41,597 nucleotides of DNA. It comes from a virus. The translations under genes and the position numbers were made by a program. Position 1 is the stretch's first letter, and each line of letters begins with the position of its first letter. The notes beneath the pieces were generated by a model. The model had not been told where the DNA came from and searched no databases. It worked only from the letters and a program-made list of their open reading frames with translations. The stretch covers positions 1 through 41,597 of the IMG/VR virus record IMGVR_UViG_3300032164_000028. One strand, 5' to 3'. Shown in pieces: positions 25,401 to 32,493 of the stretch.

Positions 25401-28054
25401 GCCCACACGCAGTCAGGCTCGCCTACGTACGCGGAGTATTTCAGGCGGAAGGCAGCGTTGGCCCAGACGCGTACGGTAACTACCAAGCTCGGCTTGAGAT
25501 GTGTAACTTCCCATATGTCGAGTCCCTTCGCTACCTCATGTCTTCCGTTGGCCTTGACGCGTACCTCGCTGAATGCCTCCACGAAGGCCGGCAGACCGGC
25601 CACCTTCTGAGGCTGCGAAAGTCCTGTATGGCTACACTCCAGCCGGTCCTAAGCAAAAAACAGGAAAAGTTGGCTGAGGCGGTGCGGGTGAAAGATAGCC
25701 GCCGGCACCGGGACGGTTACGATATTGTGCCGTTCTCAAAAGCACTGCTCGACGAAGTCGTCGCCATAGGCCATAGGCACAAAAGCCTTTCAAAAACTGA
25801 TAAAGCAGCAGTCGCCGAATGGAGGGCGAAAAACCCTGGCAGGAAAATCTCCGCCATGGATCATTTTAAAGGTAACCAAGAGTTTGTCTCGCGCCATATA
25901 GCTTTTGATGTCATCCATACTTACGGAGCTCTGGCCTCACCCTACTTTTTGAAGTGGGCGGGTCTTGTCAAGGACGAGCGTCTTCGCTGGGAACAGGTGC
26001 TGAGCATCACGGAGGTTCCGAGGAAAGAGGTTATGTTTGACTTTACGGTCCCGCGTGGCGAGATGTTTCTCGTGCAGAATGGGCTTTTCACCCACAATAC
26101 CATGACTGTGCACGTCCCTGTCGGCGAGGAAGCCAACAAGGAGGCCGCTCGGCTTTTGCCTTCTAGAAACCTGTTTCAACCCGGCACAGGCTCGCTCATG
26201 ATCCAGCCTTCGCAGGAAGCTCAGATCGGGCTTTTCTACCTCTCGCAGACCCCAGCGGGCAGGCAGAAGATAAATGCTCTTCTGCCCGATAAGTATAAGA
26301 TTTCGGCCATGCTGGATAAGAAAGCTACGAACACGCTGACGATGGCGCTGGCGAAGGAATTGCCCGCAAATCAATACGGCACTATCGTTGCGGCGCTTAA
26401 GGCTGAGGGTGAGAAGCACGCTTTTGAGCGGGGCTTTACACTCGGCATGGATGATATCGCTCAGTTCGGTGCTATGCGAGATCGCATCGTCGACGCTGCC
26501 GATAAGGCTGCGAAGAAGGCCAAGACCCCAGAAGAGCTGATGTCGATCAACAAGCGCGCGTCCTCCCTCATTGATAAGATGATCGACCATAAGCTCGTTG
26601 GGAAAGACAACCCTCTCTACGATATGGTGCAATCTGGTGCGCGCGGCAACAGCAGTCAGCTGCGGCAGATCATTGCCTCTCCGCTATTCATGTCTGATGA
26701 GAAGGGGCGGATTGTCCCGACAGCGATCAAGAAGTCTTACGCCGAGGGGCTGGATATCGGGGATTATTGGATCTCGATGTACGGGGCTCGTCGCGGAATG
26801 ATGGATCGCGCAATTCAGACTTCGCTGCCCGGCGCATTCTCCAAAGACATCATGGCGACCACGATCAACAACGTGGTTTCCATGGAAGACTGCGGAACCC
26901 ATGAGGGGGTCACCCATAAACTAGACGACAAGGATGTGTTCGATCGGTACATGGCCGGCGACCAGGGCGGCTACTCGCACAATACGCTAGTGGACACGCG
27001 TGTCCTCTCGGATCTAAAAAAACACGGGCTCTTGCAAGTGAAGGTGCGAAGTCCGCTGCGTTGCCTGGCACCAAAGGGCACTTGCGCCAAATGCTACGGC
27101 ATAGACGAGCATGGCGGAGCGCCGCCGGTTGGCGACAATATCGGTTCGAAGGCGGGGCAGACGATGTCCGAGCCATTAATACAGATGGTCATGCGGACAT
27201 TTCATACTGGCGGGGCTGCGGGTACAGGCGCTGATGCTCAAGGCTATGCGCGAGTCAACCAGCTGCTGCAGATGCCGAAAATTGTGGTGGGCGCTGCACC
27301 TCTTGCGGCCAAGGATGGCAAGGTCTCGAAGATCACCAAGGGCCTCGGCGGTGGATTTGATGTGACGCTTGAGGGCTCTGTCTACCATGTGCCTGCAGGT
27401 AAACCGCTCAAAGTTTCTGTGGGCAGCAGGGTAGCTATCGGCGATCCGCTCTCAGAGGGTGTGGTGAAGCCGCAGGACCTCGTGAAACTCAAGGGGATGG
27501 ACGCGGCACAGGACTATATTGCGAGCGAGCTGCAGAAGTCTTACGCGGGGCAGGGCATTCATTTGCACAGGAAGATCTTTGAGACGGTCGTGCGCTCGCT
27601 GGGTAACACGACCCAGGTTCAGAACAACCCTAAGGACACGGCCTATCTACCGGGGGACATCATCCCTTACACCGTAGCTCAGGACTACAACCGTAATCTT
27701 GAAGTTACAAAAACCCCAGATGACGCGGTCGGCTATAAGCTCAGTAAGGCAACGGAGGGCATGCGCGAAGGCCATACCGTAACGCAGGCCGATGCTGATG
27801 TTATGAGGGCTCGTGGCATTAAAGAGCTCACGATTAAAAAAGACCCATTGATCCATGCACCTCTGCTAAAATCCCTCAAAACGCTGCCGCTCCTGAGTAA
27901 GGATTGGATGGGCTCGCTTGGCTACCAGCAGCTTCAGAAGGCGCTAACGCTCGGGGCAGGGCAGGGCTGGTCAACGGATACGTCGGGCTATCACCCTATT
28001 CCTGCTTTTGCGCAGGGCGTGGCATTCGGTAAAGGAAAGGATGGTAAGTATTGA
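19493..28054 (+). CDS. Fused beta/beta-prime DNA-dependent RNA polymerase with two inteins
   Basis: 2853 residues, about 2022 after splicing. Beta part: SSYIVAGNEYQVNNQLRLK-TGVY (~105), GGITSQHG and YGFIDPVHTPE (~355-385), INLRTAYIPYKGYNFEDG (~960), GDKLSGRMGNKG, ILLNPHGVIGRINIGQI. Beta-prime part: PVKGGFFDTRTFGG with WGHLDL (~1355-1395; the usual N-terminal zinc finger is missing), LPPIYRPVYPL, HVLLNRAPSLHKFS, NADFNGD (1717-1723), then after the intein TMTVHVPVGEE, YGARRGMMDRAIQT (bridge helix/trigger loop), EDCGTHEG and CLAPKGTCAKCYG (zinc site), MVMRTFHTGGAAG. It is very bacteria-like. No alpha, omega or sigma is visible. The middle catalytic Asp is Asn1721. It leads the operon to 31735. 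Confidence 0.95.
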   Translation: MRNFDATQQSQSVKTSAVDAVKSIFPVVGKIRTMQLDNVWVEEKADLNDYAAQAKTKTQEGTWGVPVYASLSLIENQSGKVVDKAPRIRLFLLPMVTDRSSYIVAGNEYQVNNQLRLKTGVYTVRKQNGELKTQVNLAKGKNFDLGFNEASGVFTLQKVGGGQTNIPLYPILTHLGISPSLIAQTWGSKLEAVNQRGDPKSVARAETAFGAQKAGLSEYFKKTEISSATTKMVLGTGYDKVDGPMLLACSKNLLEVQLGKKDAVDRDSLAFKELHSIEDFIKERLEKNKKDLAYKIQRQIDSLRRTKVTQIVNPGLFSGVVQSFFTQDDKSSTPEQTNPLEMLSGAYRASFMGSGGITSQHGIKDETRQIHPSHYGFIDPVHTPECYDEETEVFTREGWAYWKDVTPATGFACLIDDRLDFCSAEKLHQSHFKGEMYGVENGKLNYLVTANHRMLVRPLDSAPDSWRIETAEKTHGRPRTFRVSHKAYKGKQESVARLEHVKGSNASINIESVPIGDWCELWGWFLSEGSVSFNEANSAYFVRIHQNDAANPEKCRRIESLLDTLPWSWCQDKEKTTYTLSTKQLAWHFESQGTQERRFIPTELFDAPVSARQRMLDAMLLGDGRTYSNRPKGASYPQRVYCTSSPKLARDFDRLAISLGYSTTTACYEDRRKESYHDIFEIRILRSTVRSARKFNHRSGKSDYVKVDYDGRIYCATVPGGLLLVRRKGGVAFWCGNSDKIGVNLHLPMGVVKDGKDLRVQLDNAKSGKRELLTPVESWEKYVAFPGQTGDSLKVMHQGAIQTVPRSKVDFYTPSATMLFSPSTNLVPFLPANQGNRAMMASKMLEQAIGLKHREAPLVQVGVAPDVSMEQLVGKNIAAHAPDAGTVKKVTADGILLATAKGDVKVNLYNNFTLNRKSFLNHTALVKEGDTVAKDQLLAESNFTKDGTLALGINLRTAYIPYKGYNFEDGIVISQSASEKLTSEHIYKKTYEISKNSIMKLPSFRAFYPNAITAANAAKLDSDGVIKKGQRVKTGDVIIAALQKRNPDARIAVISKTLSERPKDASIYWTAEDEGTVTEVQRGTGSVSVFIKTEEAARIGDKLSGRMGNKGIITKILPDDQTPRDGSGKPVDILLNPHGVIGRINIGQIYESAAGKAALKNGAPYKVENFTGQNYLGTTRKFLKQSGVKDKEELFDPETGKSLGDVHVGNPYILKLFKQSAGNFSARQGGPGSTYDANMQPVKAGGEEGSKSLDLLTMYSMLSHGARANLQEMSTLKSNKNDEYWTALRGGQQLPPPKAPFIYDKFIAYLKGAGIDVTKDGTKSTLGPLTDSHALEMSSGAVQKPHFYHAKDFQPVKGGFFDTRTFQPVKGGFFDTRTFGGLAGKKWGHLDLKEPVVNPVFEDAARNLLGLAGKFDEVVGGKLFVQKDGSLTKGSAGGLTAGAGIERLLKNVDVDTQLESLTKKAAGFTGTKLNDANKKLRYLTALKTLNMKPHEAYIRRNVAVLPPIYRPVYPLPDGSMASSDVNTLYQKLGVVNSMMQLPVMSLLPEEEKANIRQDLYNHVKGVAGLMDVTTKGKVKDGLIAQIKGGTGGQPKEGLFISKLLSKQQDFVGRGTIIPEPSLGIDEMAMPEEMAWKLFEPFVVRELKSMGKNPLQAKEEIKKKSALAKRALQIVMSTRHVLLNRAPSLHKFSIMAFKPKITDGKALKIPPLIVKGFNADFNGDSIDITTIINVRYNKNELTQEPLWVYHSLVAGNLFEMVTGKTIDEMVAEARGFTAIYEIAGGRLQTMSMIDGSPEWTDVQRLTVHTSHGPCYEVLTHTGTRVITTEHHNFSYINEAFDLCCIKTEVMRPGVLLPKALPNIGSSNIQTLKISNVTHRLDEEMAWVLGFYAGDGSASDATVSFCDTDPVVMKHICGILRRRFNFGTKLQGTKLHKDCIARLYSKELCNWFTENCGAGFADVKIPTEIFNSPHAVRLAYVRGVFQAEGSVGPDAYGNYQARLEMCNFPYVESLRYLMSSVGLDAYLAECLHEGRQTGHLLRLRKSCMATLQPVLSKKQEKLAEAVRVKDSRRHRDGYDIVPFSKALLDEVVAIGHRHKSLSKTDKAAVAEWRAKNPGRKISAMDHFKGNQEFVSRHIAFDVIHTYGALASPYFLKWAGLVKDERLRWEQVLSITEVPRKEVMFDFTVPRGEMFLVQNGLFTHNTMTVHVPVGEEANKEAARLLPSRNLFQPGTGSLMIQPSQEAQIGLFYLSQTPAGRQKINALLPDKYKISAMLDKKATNTLTMALAKELPANQYGTIVAALKAEGEKHAFERGFTLGMDDIAQFGAMRDRIVDAADKAAKKAKTPEELMSINKRASSLIDKMIDHKLVGKDNPLYDMVQSGARGNSSQLRQIIASPLFMSDEKGRIVPTAIKKSYAEGLDIGDYWISMYGARRGMMDRAIQTSLPGAFSKDIMATTINNVVSMEDCGTHEGVTHKLDDKDVFDRYMAGDQGGYSHNTLVDTRVLSDLKKHGLLQVKVRSPLRCLAPKGTCAKCYGIDEHGGAPPVGDNIGSKAGQTMSEPLIQMVMRTFHTGGAAGTGADAQGYARVNQLLQMPKIVVGAAPLAAKDGKVSKITKGLGGGFDVTLEGSVYHVPAGKPLKVSVGSRVAIGDPLSEGVVKPQDLVKLKGMDAAQDYIASELQKSYAGQGIHLHRKIFETVVRSLGNTTQVQNNPKDTAYLPGDIIPYTVAQDYNRNLEVTKTPDDAVGYKLSKATEGMREGHTVTQADADVMRARGIKELTIKKDPLIHAPLLKSLKTLPLLSKDWMGSLGYQQLQKALTLGAGQGWSTDTSGYHPIPAFAQGVAFGKGKDGKY
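20648..21703 (+). mobile_element. Intein 1 in the beta part, with LAGLIDADG endonuclease
   Basis: Residues 386-737 (352 aa). It interrupts the beta motif HTPE/SDKIGVNLHLP, which is continuous once removed. N-terminal Cys386 starts the splicing block CYDEETEVFTREGW; TANHRM is block B (TxxH type). LWGWFLSEGS (521-530) and MLDAMLLGDG (615-624) are the two dodecapeptide motifs of a LAGLIDADG homing endonuclease. The C-terminal blocks are CATVPGGLLLVRR and FWCGN, followed by Ser738. The penultimate residue is Gly, not the usual His; some active inteins tolerate this. The acidic residues of both endonuclease motifs are present. Confidence 0.93.
23552..23629 (+). repeat. Exact 39-bp tandem duplication at the beta/beta-prime junction
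   Basis: 23552-23590 is repeated exactly at 23591-23629, encoding QPVKGGFFDTRTF twice (residues 1354-1366 and 1367-1379). The segment is the beta-prime motif related to GGLFCERIFG. The duplication is in frame. Confidence 0.95.
24662..26098 (+). mobile_element. Intein 2 inside the catalytic motif, with LAGLIDADG endonuclease
   Basis: Residues 1724-2202 (479 aa). It lies directly after NADFNGD; joining the flanks gives NADFNGD-TMTVHVPV, matching the catalytic loop of bacterial beta-prime. Ser1724 is the first residue, block B is VITTEHHNF, the endonuclease motifs are LGFYAGDGS (1887-1895) and VRGVFQAEGS (~1979-1988), and the C-terminus is FDFTVPRGEMFLVQNGLFTHN, split here as FDFTVPRGEMFLVQ and NGLFTHN, then Thr+1. 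Polymerase activity therefore needs splicing. Catalytic residues differ from intein 1 (Ser/His-Asn/Thr against Cys/Gly-Asn/Ser), so the two were probably acquired independently. Confidence 0.93.
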
Positions 28055-28395
28055 TGGACTATGTAATTTTTTACCATGGCACCTGGTCTGAGGCCTCGCG
28101 CAGCATGAAGCAAAAGCTGGACAGGCACAAGGGCGCCGATAGTGTTGAGGTTCGGGAAGTCGACGTAGATAAGGCCACAACGCCTCCGACGTATGATGGC
28201 CAGCTTATCCGCTCTCTCCCCTTTTTGGTGCGGCACGAGAACGGACGTCCTGTCGATCACCTCGTGGGTGACGTTCCTGAGGGTGCGGTGCGCCGCTTCG
28301 TTGCCAGAACTCGGACAAAGACGGCTTTCTGGGTTGGTTTTGATAAGGCTGCTGTGCACCATAAACACCCCGAGCTGAAAGAGGAAGTTTTATGA
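28054..28395 (+). CDS. Thioredoxin-fold protein without CxxC, with C-terminal FW-x-GF tag
   Basis: 113 residues from ATG 28054, overlapping the polymerase stop. Start VIFYHGTWSEASRSMKQKL has the thioredoxin beta1-alpha1 layout, but the active-site Cys pair is replaced by GTWSEAS. The cis-Pro segment (RSLPFLVRHENGRPVDHLVG) is in the usual place. A short tail carries KTAFWVGFDKAA (~88-99), the motif found at other positions in nearby proteins. Without cysteines it cannot be a normal redox enzyme; a binding or scaffold role is more likely. The stop overlaps the helicase start (ATGA). Confidence 0.7.
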   Translation: MDYVIFYHGTWSEASRSMKQKLDRHKGADSVEVREVDVDKATTPPTYDGQLIRSLPFLVRHENGRPVDHLVGDVPEGAVRRFVARTRTKTAFWVGFDKAAVHHKHPELKEEVL

Positions 28396-29822
28396 GCGCC
28401 TTTTTGCGAGGCTTTCTGAAGCAGGCAAAACTCCGTGAATCCACGAAACTAGAGCCGCACCAAGTCAGGGTTCAAGAGCGACTGAAGAAGACGCCAGGGC
28501 TCCTCCTCTATCATGGTCTAGGCAGCGGCAAGAGCCTCTCAGGAATTGCGGCTTCACAGGGCGAAAAAACGGACGTCGTTGTGCCTGCCAGCCTTCGCGG
28601 CAATTTTCAGAAGGAAGTGCAGAAGCACACGACCGGCTACAAGCCTAATATCATGAGCTACGATAAGGCGGTCAAGACTCCTGCAAGGGGCGATACTCTG
28701 ATCGTAGATGAGGCCCATATGCTCGGCACGCCTGGCTCGATGAGAAGCCAGGAGATGCTTAGAAAAGCCCCTGAGTATAAAAAGCGGATACTGCTGACAG
28801 GTACCCCAATCCGCAACCACCCTTATGAGATCGCCCCTCTGCTGAGGATGGTGCGCGGCGACGAGGCGGTGCCGACTGACCCAAAGGCGTTCAACGAGCA
28901 ATTCATACGCGAGCAGAAGATAAGCCCCGGATTCCTAGCCAGGATTCTCCACGGAGCCAAGAACGGGATCGAGTACAAGATTAAGAACCCTGATAAATTC
29001 TCTTCTCTGGTCCACGGCTATGTCGACTATCATGCGCCCGCCAAAGAGAGTTTTCCCGCGGTCACCCACGAGAGCATTAGCGTCCCTATGAGCGGTGAGC
29101 AGATGAAGTACTATGACTTTGTCATGGAAAAGGCAGGACCGGCGCTCAGATATAAGATCCGGCGCGGCCTCCCTCCATCGAAAGCCGAAGCTACCCAACT
29201 GAACACGTTTTTATCCGGCGTGAGACAGGTATCCAACAGCACCAAATCCTTTGGCGGAACGGAGACCTCTCCTAAGATCCAGAGGGCGGTGACGGCTCTT
29301 CAAGATCTGAACGCTAAAGACAAGAACTTCAGGGGGCTCGTCTATTCGAACTATCTCGATGCCGGTGTCCGAGAATACGCCAGTCAACTCAAGTCGTCTG
29401 GAGTCTCTCACGCAATCTTTGATGGGAGTCTCTCCGATTCCAAGCGGAAGGCAATGATTGCCGACTACAACACTGGCAAGGTGAAAGTCTTGCTTATCTC
29501 CGGCGCAGGGTCCCAGGGCCTGGATCTGAAAGGGACTAAACTCATCCAATTGCTCGAACCGCACTGGAACAATGCAAGACTCGAGCAGGCCGAGGGTCGG
29601 GGAATTCGCTATAAGAGCCATGACCATCTTCCAGAGGACGAGCGACATGTCCTGGTGCAAAGATTCCAGTCGACCATACCCAAGTCATTTACCCAAAAGA
29701 TTCTGGGTCAAGATCCTGATATGGGAGTCGACCAATATCTCAGCATGCTCTCCGGCAAGAAGGATGCGCTGAATGCGCAGTTTCTGAATATTCTAAAACA
29801 GCAGGGCAGCGCGCCCGTATAG
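28392..29822 (+). CDS. SNF2/superfamily-2-like DNA helicase/translocase
   Basis: 476 residues. Motifs: Walker A HGLGSGKS (41-48), DEAH box LIVDEAHM (103-110), motif III LLTGTPIRN (~134), then the second RecA-like domain with GLVYSNYLDAGV, VLLISGAGSQGLDL and motif VI QAEGRGIRYKSHDH (~420). This is the order of SNF2-type ATP-dependent DNA translocases, similar in compactness to viral D6/NPH-I-type transcription helicases (family comparison is inference). It begins MSAFLRGFLKQAK, a copy of the recurrent tag. It follows the polymerase gene directly, so it may assist transcription or DNA ejection. Confidence 0.88.
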   Translation: MSAFLRGFLKQAKLRESTKLEPHQVRVQERLKKTPGLLLYHGLGSGKSLSGIAASQGEKTDVVVPASLRGNFQKEVQKHTTGYKPNIMSYDKAVKTPARGDTLIVDEAHMLGTPGSMRSQEMLRKAPEYKKRILLTGTPIRNHPYEIAPLLRMVRGDEAVPTDPKAFNEQFIREQKISPGFLARILHGAKNGIEYKIKNPDKFSSLVHGYVDYHAPAKESFPAVTHESISVPMSGEQMKYYDFVMEKAGPALRYKIRRGLPPSKAEATQLNTFLSGVRQVSNSTKSFGGTETSPKIQRAVTALQDLNAKDKNFRGLVYSNYLDAGVREYASQLKSSGVSHAIFDGSLSDSKRKAMIADYNTGKVKVLLISGAGSQGLDLKGTKLIQLLEPHWNNARLEQAEGRGIRYKSHDHLPEDERHVLVQRFQSTIPKSFTQKILGQDPDMGVDQYLSMLSGKKDALNAQFLNILKQQGSAPV

Positions 29823-29831
29823 GAGACCGTG

Positions 29832-30629
29832 ATGAGCCCCTTTCTAGTTGGCTTTATGAAAAGAGCGAAAAAAGAGAAAGAGAGAGAGCCTTTAAACATC
29901 TGGGGCCGATCGGCAAATGCCCTTGGTACAATTGCGACTGGGAGCCTCTTTGAGTACCTGGGCGCCGTAGGTGCAGTGGGCGCGATGAAGCAATTAGAAA
30001 AGCTCGACTCACGGCTCTCACCAGAAGAGGCGGAGAGCTTTATGAAGAATGTTAGCCGCGACAAGGGGCTTAGCACTACATGGCAAACAAGCCCTCATAC
30101 TGGTGGTGAGTTCAACATGCTCACAAACACCATTACAACAACCCCCAATCCGACTGCTGGAACACTCGCTCACGAGTTGGGGCATGCTACCTCTATGCGC
30201 GGTTTCGTTGGAGGTAATTCGCCCCTAGAGTCGCTCCAAGGTAAAGGATGGGCCGAACTGGCCCCTGCAGAAAAGAAACGTGTGCGGTCTGCGATGCTCA
30301 AGCTCGGACCTATGCTCGCAGGGAGGCGCTTTATGGTTCCTGCGCAGGCTGGGTTGCTCCTCGCTAATAGCGAGACTGGGGACAAGATAGCCCCGTATGT
30401 GCCGTTTGCTCTGCATGCACCGAACCTTATCGAAGAGGGCGGGGCTTCGTTACGGGCTCTCGGGACGCTGGCAAAGCACAGGGGCGGGGCTAAGGCCGCA
30501 CTCCGGGCTGCGCCAGGTCTTGCTGCCGCATTTGGGAGCTACGCGGCTGCACCACTAGCGATGACCCTGGCCACGGCTGGGTACTTGAATTTGAAAAAGA
30601 GCCGCCTGGAAAGGGAAAAAACGCGATGA
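29832..30629 (+). CDS. Membrane-associated HELGH zinc metalloprotease
   Basis: 265 residues from ATG 29832; AGGAG is six bases upstream and overlaps the helicase stop. The zincin motif LAHELGHATS has zinc ligands His114 and His118 and general base Glu115. A later LIEEGGASLRAL (Glu201/202) fits a third gluzincin-like ligand. Two hydrophobic segments, LGTIATGSLFEYLGAVGAVGA (in two parts, ~31-51) and a C-terminal Ala-rich stretch ~225-248, suggest membrane contact. N-terminus MSPFLVGFMKRAK matches the recurrent tag. Possible roles: virion maturation or cleavage during entry. The catalytic assignment is by motif; the substrate is unknown. Confidence 0.74.
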   Translation: MSPFLVGFMKRAKKEKEREPLNIWGRSANALGTIATGSLFEYLGAVGAVGAMKQLEKLDSRLSPEEAESFMKNVSRDKGLSTTWQTSPHTGGEFNMLTNTITTTPNPTAGTLAHELGHATSMRGFVGGNSPLESLQGKGWAELAPAEKKRVRSAMLKLGPMLAGRRFMVPAQAGLLLANSETGDKIAPYVPFALHAPNLIEEGGASLRALGTLAKHRGGAKAALRAAPGLAAAFGSYAAAPLAMTLATAGYLNLKKSRLEREKTR

Positions 30630-31735
30630 CTGAACCAAGCAAATCCGATCTGAAAGCCCTCTTGCAAAAGCACGAAGACCGGGAAACACCCGAGCAGGAG
30701 AAGGCTGAGTCCGAAGAAGAGCAGAAAGAGGAGAGGGCTGCCGGCCTGCACGAGAAGAGCGCGTTTTGGGATGGCTTCGAGAAAAGAGCGCTCAACCTCG
30801 CGACGGCTCGCGCAGCTATGGGGAGGTTTAAGGACAAACTTATCAGACGGGCCCCGAAACTCAACACAGAGTCCGTTAACGCGCACATAGAGGGTAGGAC
30901 ACCGAAGGAAAAATTTATAAGTCTTAGTAAAGACAAGCTAAGCGCTGGGGGCGATCCGCTCCGGAGGGCGGGGCATATGATGAATGTTCAAGGCACGGTA
31001 TCTTCACACCCACAGGCGAATCTAAAAACTTTCGCCAAAGGCGACATGCTTGAGGTACTTGCACCCGGAATGAAATTGCCTGCTGCTTGGAACCCGAAAA
31101 ATAGAGAGATGACGAACCGGATAATGCATCTACATGAGCAGGCAGAGAGGAAAAGTTTTGGCAAAGCCAAAACCCTGTGGGCAGGTAGTCATACCGATCC
31201 TAGAGTTATTCTAGAGGAGAGTAATGCACTGGCATCTCTCCCAAAAAAGGGGTACAGCCCAACAAAGAGGCTGTTCCATGGACTGCGTGAGGCGGACAAT
31301 ACGAAGCACCTCCTGGAACATGCAGTACCTAAATTCCGGTACGGTAAAATGAGACTAAGCAGACATGGTGTTAAGCACATGCGCAGGATTCTGGAGGAGA
31401 AAAATATGCAGGCGATACCCTTCCCGGGCACAGAAATCAAAAAAGTTGCGTTTTGGGATGGGTTTTTTAGCGGCGGCGAGAAAAAGAAGGAGAAGGGGCA
31501 TACCGAGGCGCTTTCCACGTTCGATCGGACTGTTGAGGAATATAACGCCTTTGCCCCGATGCCGAAAGCGAGAGTACGCCAGTGGCGTTCGGAGATGAAC
31601 AAGGACTCCCATCAAGGCCCGTCGGCAGGGCATAACCATTTCGCGGATAAGTTCAATCCCTGGCTTCATACCCCAGAGGGATCTGCATGGAACAGTCGGC
31701 AGGCGGACGCCTACAACAAGAAACGACTTACTTGA
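30626..31735 (+). CDS. Charged hypothetical protein with two FW-x-GF motifs (369 aa)
   Basis: ATGA couples it to the protease gene. The first ~40 residues are very acidic/Glu-Lys-rich (coiled-coil-like). SAFWDGFEKRA (bases 30758-30790) and VAFWDGFFSGG (31445-31477) are two copies of the recurrent tag. A middle domain has MLEVLAPGMKLP, LFHGLREADN and a His/Arg-rich segment RLSRHGVKHMRRI. Lysine-rich KKKEKGH follows the second tag. It could be a fusion of two tagged proteins. Function unknown. It ends overlapping the convergent leftward gene by 8 bases. Confidence 0.7.
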   Translation: MTEPSKSDLKALLQKHEDRETPEQEKAESEEEQKEERAAGLHEKSAFWDGFEKRALNLATARAAMGRFKDKLIRRAPKLNTESVNAHIEGRTPKEKFISLSKDKLSAGGDPLRRAGHMMNVQGTVSSHPQANLKTFAKGDMLEVLAPGMKLPAAWNPKNREMTNRIMHLHEQAERKSFGKAKTLWAGSHTDPRVILEESNALASLPKKGYSPTKRLFHGLREADNTKHLLEHAVPKFRYGKMRLSRHGVKHMRRILEEKNMQAIPFPGTEIKKVAFWDGFFSGGEKKKEKGHTEALSTFDRTVEEYNAFAPMPKARVRQWRSEMNKDSHQGPSAGHNHFADKFNPWLHTPEGSAWNSRQADAYNKKRLT

Positions 31736-32117
31736 TGCCAGGTGGCAGCTGTATCGGCTGCAAAGGATGCCAGAGTGTTACCGCCTGCTGCTCGGGGGGA
31801 GATGCGTTGGCAGACTGCACAATCAGGGAGACGCGATCGCCGAATACTGCTTTGCGTGCGTAGGCCACATCCATAAATGAGGGCGGTCCAGGAGTCTTCT
31901 TGACGACAAGGCAGATCCAGCGAGAGTCCTTGTCGCTATCTATGAGGCTGACAGTCAGCGTGGTGAGCTTGCCTCCGTGCCTGAGATCGAAGAGAAGACT
32001 TCCCTCTACGCCCACTACGGCCCTAAACCCGTAGTGCTCGGGGTAGCACCCCATCTCGACGAGCATAGCCTCAATCGGAAGCGGCTCTCTTTGCAAATCA
32101 CCTATCAGTCTTACCAT
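31728..32117 (-). CDS. Hypothetical leftward protein (129 aa)
   Basis: ATG at 32117-32115 with GGGAGG five bases upstream. The start is chosen by that site; a longer frame reaching 32381 overlaps the preceding small gene and has no good signal. Mixed alpha/beta with VRLIGDLQREPLPIEAML at the start and a Pro/Gln-rich C-terminus (QPIQLPPG). No family recognised. Last gene of the SSB-HU leftward unit; its stop codon overlaps the stop of the rightward gene. Confidence 0.62.
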   Translation of the reverse strand: MVRLIGDLQREPLPIEAMLVEMGCYPEHYGFRAVVGVEGSLLFDLRHGGKLTTLTVSLIDSDKDSRWICLVVKKTPGPPSFMDVAYARKAVFGDRVSLIVQSANASPPEQQAVTLWHPLQPIQLPPGIK

Positions 32118-32340
32118 GTGCGCCTCCCTGCTTTTCGGAGGTGTACCGAACTGAAAGGCAGCGGCAGCAGATTTCGATTCTCTTAACGACCTCCAGGGGC
32201 ACTGCGGTTTTAGCCCATTCGTCCTCGTCAGGGCCTCCGAGGCGTTGCCAGTCGTGGGAGGTGAGGCGGCACCAGTAGTGCCGCGTGGCCTTACCGATTT
32301 GGCTGCCAGCGGCCCTGAGCCTTCTTGCAACTTCAAGCAT
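32098..32340 (-). CDS. Small Cys-containing, possibly zinc-binding protein (80 aa)
   Basis: ATG at 32340 with GGGAGG about five bases upstream. Residues include HYWCRLTSHDWQRLGG (~22-37) and ICCRCLSVRY (~57-66). The CxRL...HxW...CxxC layout is like small phage/prophage treble-clef or zinc-ribbon proteins. It overlaps the next gene by 20 bases, fitting a compact leftward operon with HU and SSB. The zinc site is inferred and lacks a clear fourth ligand beyond the His. Confidence 0.55.
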   Translation of the reverse strand: MLEVARRLRAAGSQIGKATRHYWCRLTSHDWQRLGGPDEDEWAKTAVPLEVVKRIEICCRCLSVRYTSEKQGGAHGKTDR

Positions 32341-32493
32341 ATCGCCTCCCGTAAATAGACTACCTGCCCGCTTGTTCGCATGGCCGAACTTCGTATGGAG
32401 ATGTGCTCTTATTCAGCATACCGCTGGAGGCAGGATCGTTCTACTGCAATCGGGCCGAAGATTCGCCGGGCAAGCTGGGCCCGGCTTTCAGGA
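32341..32493. other. Intergenic hairpin downstream of HU
   Basis: 153 bases between HU and the small Cys protein. GCCGGGC (32465-32471), loop of seven, GCCCGGC (32479-32485) form a strong 7-bp GC stem. No U-run follows on the minus strand, so it may pause or process the leftward transcript. I see no supported gene here; rightward frames are antisense to HU. Confidence 0.5.

Noticed and set aside
19493-28054. A bacterial host rpoB-rpoC locus
   Set aside because: The subunits are fused, compact and flanked by portal, baseplate and terminase genes with overlapping phage-style starts.
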